Positions 61,401-64,000 of a stretch of 64,000 nucleotides of DNA are shown in pieces (within the stretch, counting starts at the first letter, position 1; each line of letters begins with the position of its first letter). The notes below the pieces were generated by a model. That model was not told where the DNA came from and made no database searches. It saw nothing but the letters and a program-made list of their open reading frames with translations. The position numbers and the translations under genes were made by a program. This DNA comes from DASQPA01 sp963757335 (lineage in GTDB: Bacteria > Acidobacteriota > Thermoanaerobaculia > Multivoradales > UBA5704), in NCBI GenBank assembly GCA_963757335.1, contig CAVWRJ010000025.1, positions 372,001 through 436,000 on the forward strand, read 5' to 3'.

Positions 61401-64000
61401 CTGAAATCTCGCCCACGAGGCCGTCCGGGAGCGACACCGGGACGCTCCCCCCGCGGCGGCTCGCCACGGCCGGCCGCGGCCGGTCGGTCGGCAGCTCCTG
61501 AACCTCCGGCATCCCGGTGAGCCGCTCCCGCCACCAGGCGAGCTGGCGCGCCAGGACCTCCCCCGAGAGCCACCCACGCTGCCAGACCGCATAGTCGGCG
61601 TACTGGACCGGCAGCTCCGGCAACGGCGAGGGACGACCCGCCACGGCAGCCCCGTAGAGCGCCTCCAGCTCGTGGATCAGGACGCCGATCGACCAGCCGT
61701 CCGAGACGATGTGATGCATCGTGAACAGCGCCCGGTGCACCTCTTCGCCGAGCCGGAGAAGGGCGGCCCGCAAGAGCGGCCCCCGGGCGAGGTCAAATGG
61801 CCGCAGGGCTTCCTCACGGGTCAGCCGCATCGCCTCCGCATCGCGCGCCCCCCTTTCAAGCCCCGCGAGCTCGACCAAGGGCACCGTCATTGCCAGAGCG
61901 CTCGACTCGGGCGCCACCACCTGCGCCGGCTGGCCGTCGAGCACGGCGAAGCTCGTGCGGAGCGCCGCGTGGCGCCGCACGATCTCGCGGAGGCTCGCCG
62001 CGAACGCCTCAGGGTCGAGCCCACCGCGCAATTCGAGCGCCCCCGGCAGGTTGTAGGTGGGGCTCCCGGGCTGCAGCTGATCGAGAAACCAGAGCCGCTC
62101 CTGGGCGAAGGAGAGCGGCGGCGGCGCTCCACCTGGGGTAGCGGAGAGGAGGGGCGGGGCGGCGTCCGGTCCGGAGAGCGCCACGGCGACCTCGGCGGCG
62201 AGTCCGGCGACCGTCGGCCGCTCGAACAGGCGACGGAGAGGCAGCTCGACGCCGAACGTCTGGCGTACCCGGGACATGACCTGGGTCGCCAGGAGCGAAT
62301 GCCCGCCGAGAGCGAAGAAGTCCTCCTCGATCCCCACCCCGTCTTTGTGGAGCACCGCGGTCCAGATCCCCACCATCAGGGTCTCGATTTCGTTCCGGGG
62401 TAGCCCAAAGTCGGCCGGCGCGGCCTCGCCGGCGGGAACGGCCCGCGCCAGGCTCCGGCGATCGACCTTGCCGCTCGGGGTGAGCGGCAGGGCGGCAAGC
62501 TCGACGAAGAGCGCCGGCACCATGTACTCCGGCAGCCGCTCCTTAAGGTACCGGCGGAGCTCCGCCGCGCCGATCCCCGGGGCCACCACGTAGGCGATCA
62601 GCCGGGTGCCGCTCCGCCCCTCGCCGCGCCGCGGCGAGCACCGCCGCCGCCCGCACCTCGGGATGCCCGGCGAGGACCGCCTCGATCTCCCCCGGCTCCA
62701 CCCGGAAGCCCCGCACCTTGACCTGCTGATCGGCGCGACCCAGGTATTCGATCTCCCCGCCCGGCTTGAAACGCGCCAGATCGCCGCTCCGATAGAGCCG
62801 CGCCCCGGGCTCCACGGCGTCTCCGGCATCCCCGGCATGGGATCGGGCAGGAAGAGCTCCGCCGTCAGCTCCGGACGGCCGAGGTAGCCGCGCGCGAGCC
62901 CCGCCCCCGCCCTGCCGCCGATATAGAGCTCGCCCGGCACCCCCAACGGCACCGGCTCGCCGGGGATCGGCGACAGGCGGTCGAGGAGCAGGGTGCGCAG
63001 GTTGGCGATCGGCCGGCCGATGGGCGGCAGGGCGGGCCAGGCCGTGGGCTGGACCGCCGAGGGTGAAGGCGGTGACCACGTGCGCCTCGGTGGGGCCGTA
63101 CTGGTTCTCGAGAAGGCTCCCCGGCATCTTGCGGAAGAGCTCGGCGAGCGCGCCGGTCACCTGGAGCTGCTCGCCGGCCGTCATCACCTCGCGGAGCGCC
63201 GGCGACCTCACTGCCGTCGGCGACCGCCTCGGCGATCTGCTGGAGGGCGACGAAGGGGAGGAACAGCCGCTCGACCCGCCGCTCGCGAAGGAGCCGCAGG
63301 AGGGCCGGAGGGTCGCGGCGCAGCTCGTCCGAGACCAGCACCAGGCAGCCGCCCGAGCCCCAGGTCGAGAGCATCTCCTGGAAGGAGACGTCGAAGGAGA
63401 GCGAGGCGAACTGCAGCGTCCGCCGTCCCGGCGCCGCCGCTCCCAGCTGCCAGGCGATCATGTTGGCCAGGGGGCGGTGCGGCATCGCCACCCCCTTCGG
63501 CCGGCCCGTCGAGCCCGAGGTGTAGAGGACGTAGGTCAGACTGTCGCCGCCGGAGAGGAAGGTCCGCGGCCGGGCGGCGCTCCGCGCCGCGATCGCCGTC
63601 GCCTCGGCATCGACCAGAACGAGGGGCACGCCGCCTTCCCCCTGAAGCGCCGACGCCGGCAACCGGCCGAGGAGAGGCGAAGTCGTCAGCAGGGCGGCGA
63701 GACCGGCGTCCTCCATCACCAGGGCCAGGCGGTCGGACGGATAGGCGGGGTCGAGCGGCACATAGACCCCGCCCGCCTTGAGCACGGCGAGCACCGCCAC
63801 TGGAAGAGCGAGCGACCGCGGGAGGCAGATCCCCACCGCCGACTCCCGCCCCCCTCCCCCCACTCCCAAGGCCTGGAGATGGCGGGCCAGCTGGTTGGCC
63901 CGCGCTTCGAGCTCGGCGTAGGAAAGCAACTCGCCGTCCATCTCCACCGCCGGCGCGAGCGGCGAGCGCTCCGCCTGGGCCTCGAAGAAGGCGTGCACCC
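58393..64000 (-). CDS. NRPS 5' portion, modules 1-2 (partial, broken by apparent indels)
   Basis: The same synthetase continues upstream to the right edge and beyond, but its protein sequence hops frames at about 63205, 63060, 62825, 62630, 60268 and 58566. In each case conserved NRPS sequence resumes in the next frame. For example, LIDLEGLPAARRE near 58570 is followed, after dropping one G of GGGG, by LRRLSAEEGRRPFDL. Domains in order: A (from the edge), T, C, A, T, and the start of module 3 C. Since the following 28.7 kb is clean, assembly errors near a contig end or in low coverage are likelier than decay, but real inactivation cannot be excluded. If repaired, the polypeptide exceeds 11,400 residues within the window. 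Confidence 0.9.
58870..62140 (-). other. NRPS module 2: C-A(Ala-like)-T
   Basis: C domain from PLSFAQERLWFLDQL with HHIVSDGWS. A-domain anchors FDLSVFELF, LVNTVPSAM, TVNLAGEAL and NLYGPSEDTTY give D-L-F-N-N-A-L-T-Y, which I recall as the alanine code of microcystin synthetase. One indel at about 60268 falls next to a 9-bp micro-repeat before YTSGSTG. Linker GAVSGALPGALPAALPGAL is low-complexity. T: GGHSLLATQ. Confidence 0.8.
60274..60312. repeat. 9-bp micro-repeat beside a frameshift in module 2 A domain
   Basis: CGGCATCGG-type 9-bp units encode the run PPMPPMPPMSAMP just before the ATP-binding core. The frame changes within 10 bp of it, at about 60268, so slippage or an assembly error there is likely. 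Confidence 0.7.
62150..64000 (-). other. NRPS module 1 (partial): A(Pro-like)-T
   Basis: The A domain enters at the edge (ERSPLAPAVEMDGELLSYAELEARANQ broken here only by the window). Pocket anchors FDVSFQEM, RLFLPFVALQ, EVMTAGEQ and NQYGPTEAHVV give the code D-V-Q-L-M-A-Q-V-V, close to the proline code DVQLIAHVV, and the surrounding text is typical of Pro domains. The T domain has FFALGGHSLLATQ. Four of the apparent indels fall in this A domain. Confidence 0.8.

Overview
The window is GC-rich DNA, apparently from an Acidobacteriota bacterium or a close relative. The clues are an Oar-type TonB-dependent receptor with an N-terminal carboxypeptidase-regulatory-like domain, a remnant of an ADOP-type (acidobacterial duplicated orphan) permease, lipoprotein-rich sugar hydrolases, and a very large NRPS locus. 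The taxonomy is an inference; no rRNA or other phylogenetic marker is present.

Left part, 1-29700, ordinary chromosome. The order is: the start of a lipoprotein gene cut by the window edge; an FHA/AAA+/Fis regulator lacking the GAFTGA loop; hemE; a GspH/FimT-like pseudopilin; and a periplasmic metallo-beta-lactamase-fold protein. Next comes a glycan locus (GH1, divergent LacI, TonB receptor, PF10091 hydrolase, sugar-binding lipoprotein, two MalF/MalG-type permeases, secreted GH15-like protein) in which consecutive plus-strand genes overlap by 4 bp. Then follow a GntR(YtrA)-ABC-ABC2 operon with an operator over its promoter, a cobalamin riboswitch with btuB, an MFS exporter, a 21-bp tandem-repeat block, a rhodanese with an in-frame TGA at a Cys position, a secreted esterase, an internally deleted ADOP permease and a TIGR00300-family protein. 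tRNA-Leu(TAA) closes the region. Three copies of a roughly 90-bp palindromic element with compensatory stem changes lie at 2057, 3968 and 29514.

Right part, 29699-64000, is one giant minus-strand NRPS whose 5' end lies beyond the right edge. Ten adenylation domains are visible. Modules 1-2 lie in a stretch broken by about six apparent indels. Modules 3-10 lie in an uninterrupted 9568-codon frame, except that the start of the module 3 C domain is in the broken stretch. Modules 3, 4 and 5 each carry a complete PAPS-type sulfotransferase domain between the carrier domain and the next condensation domain, and their carrier domains have GG(N/S)SI instead of GGHSL. Pocket residues read by eye suggest Pro-Ala-X-X-Thr-Val-Val-Ser-X-X, with the same unassigned code in modules 3 and 4. 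The protein ends in a carrier domain plus a basic helical tail, with no thioesterase or reductase.

Several genes outside the NRPS also need a single-base correction (near 4310, 16705, 17030 and 25622). This suggests the assembly carries indel errors, so frameshifts here should not be read as biological without checking reads.
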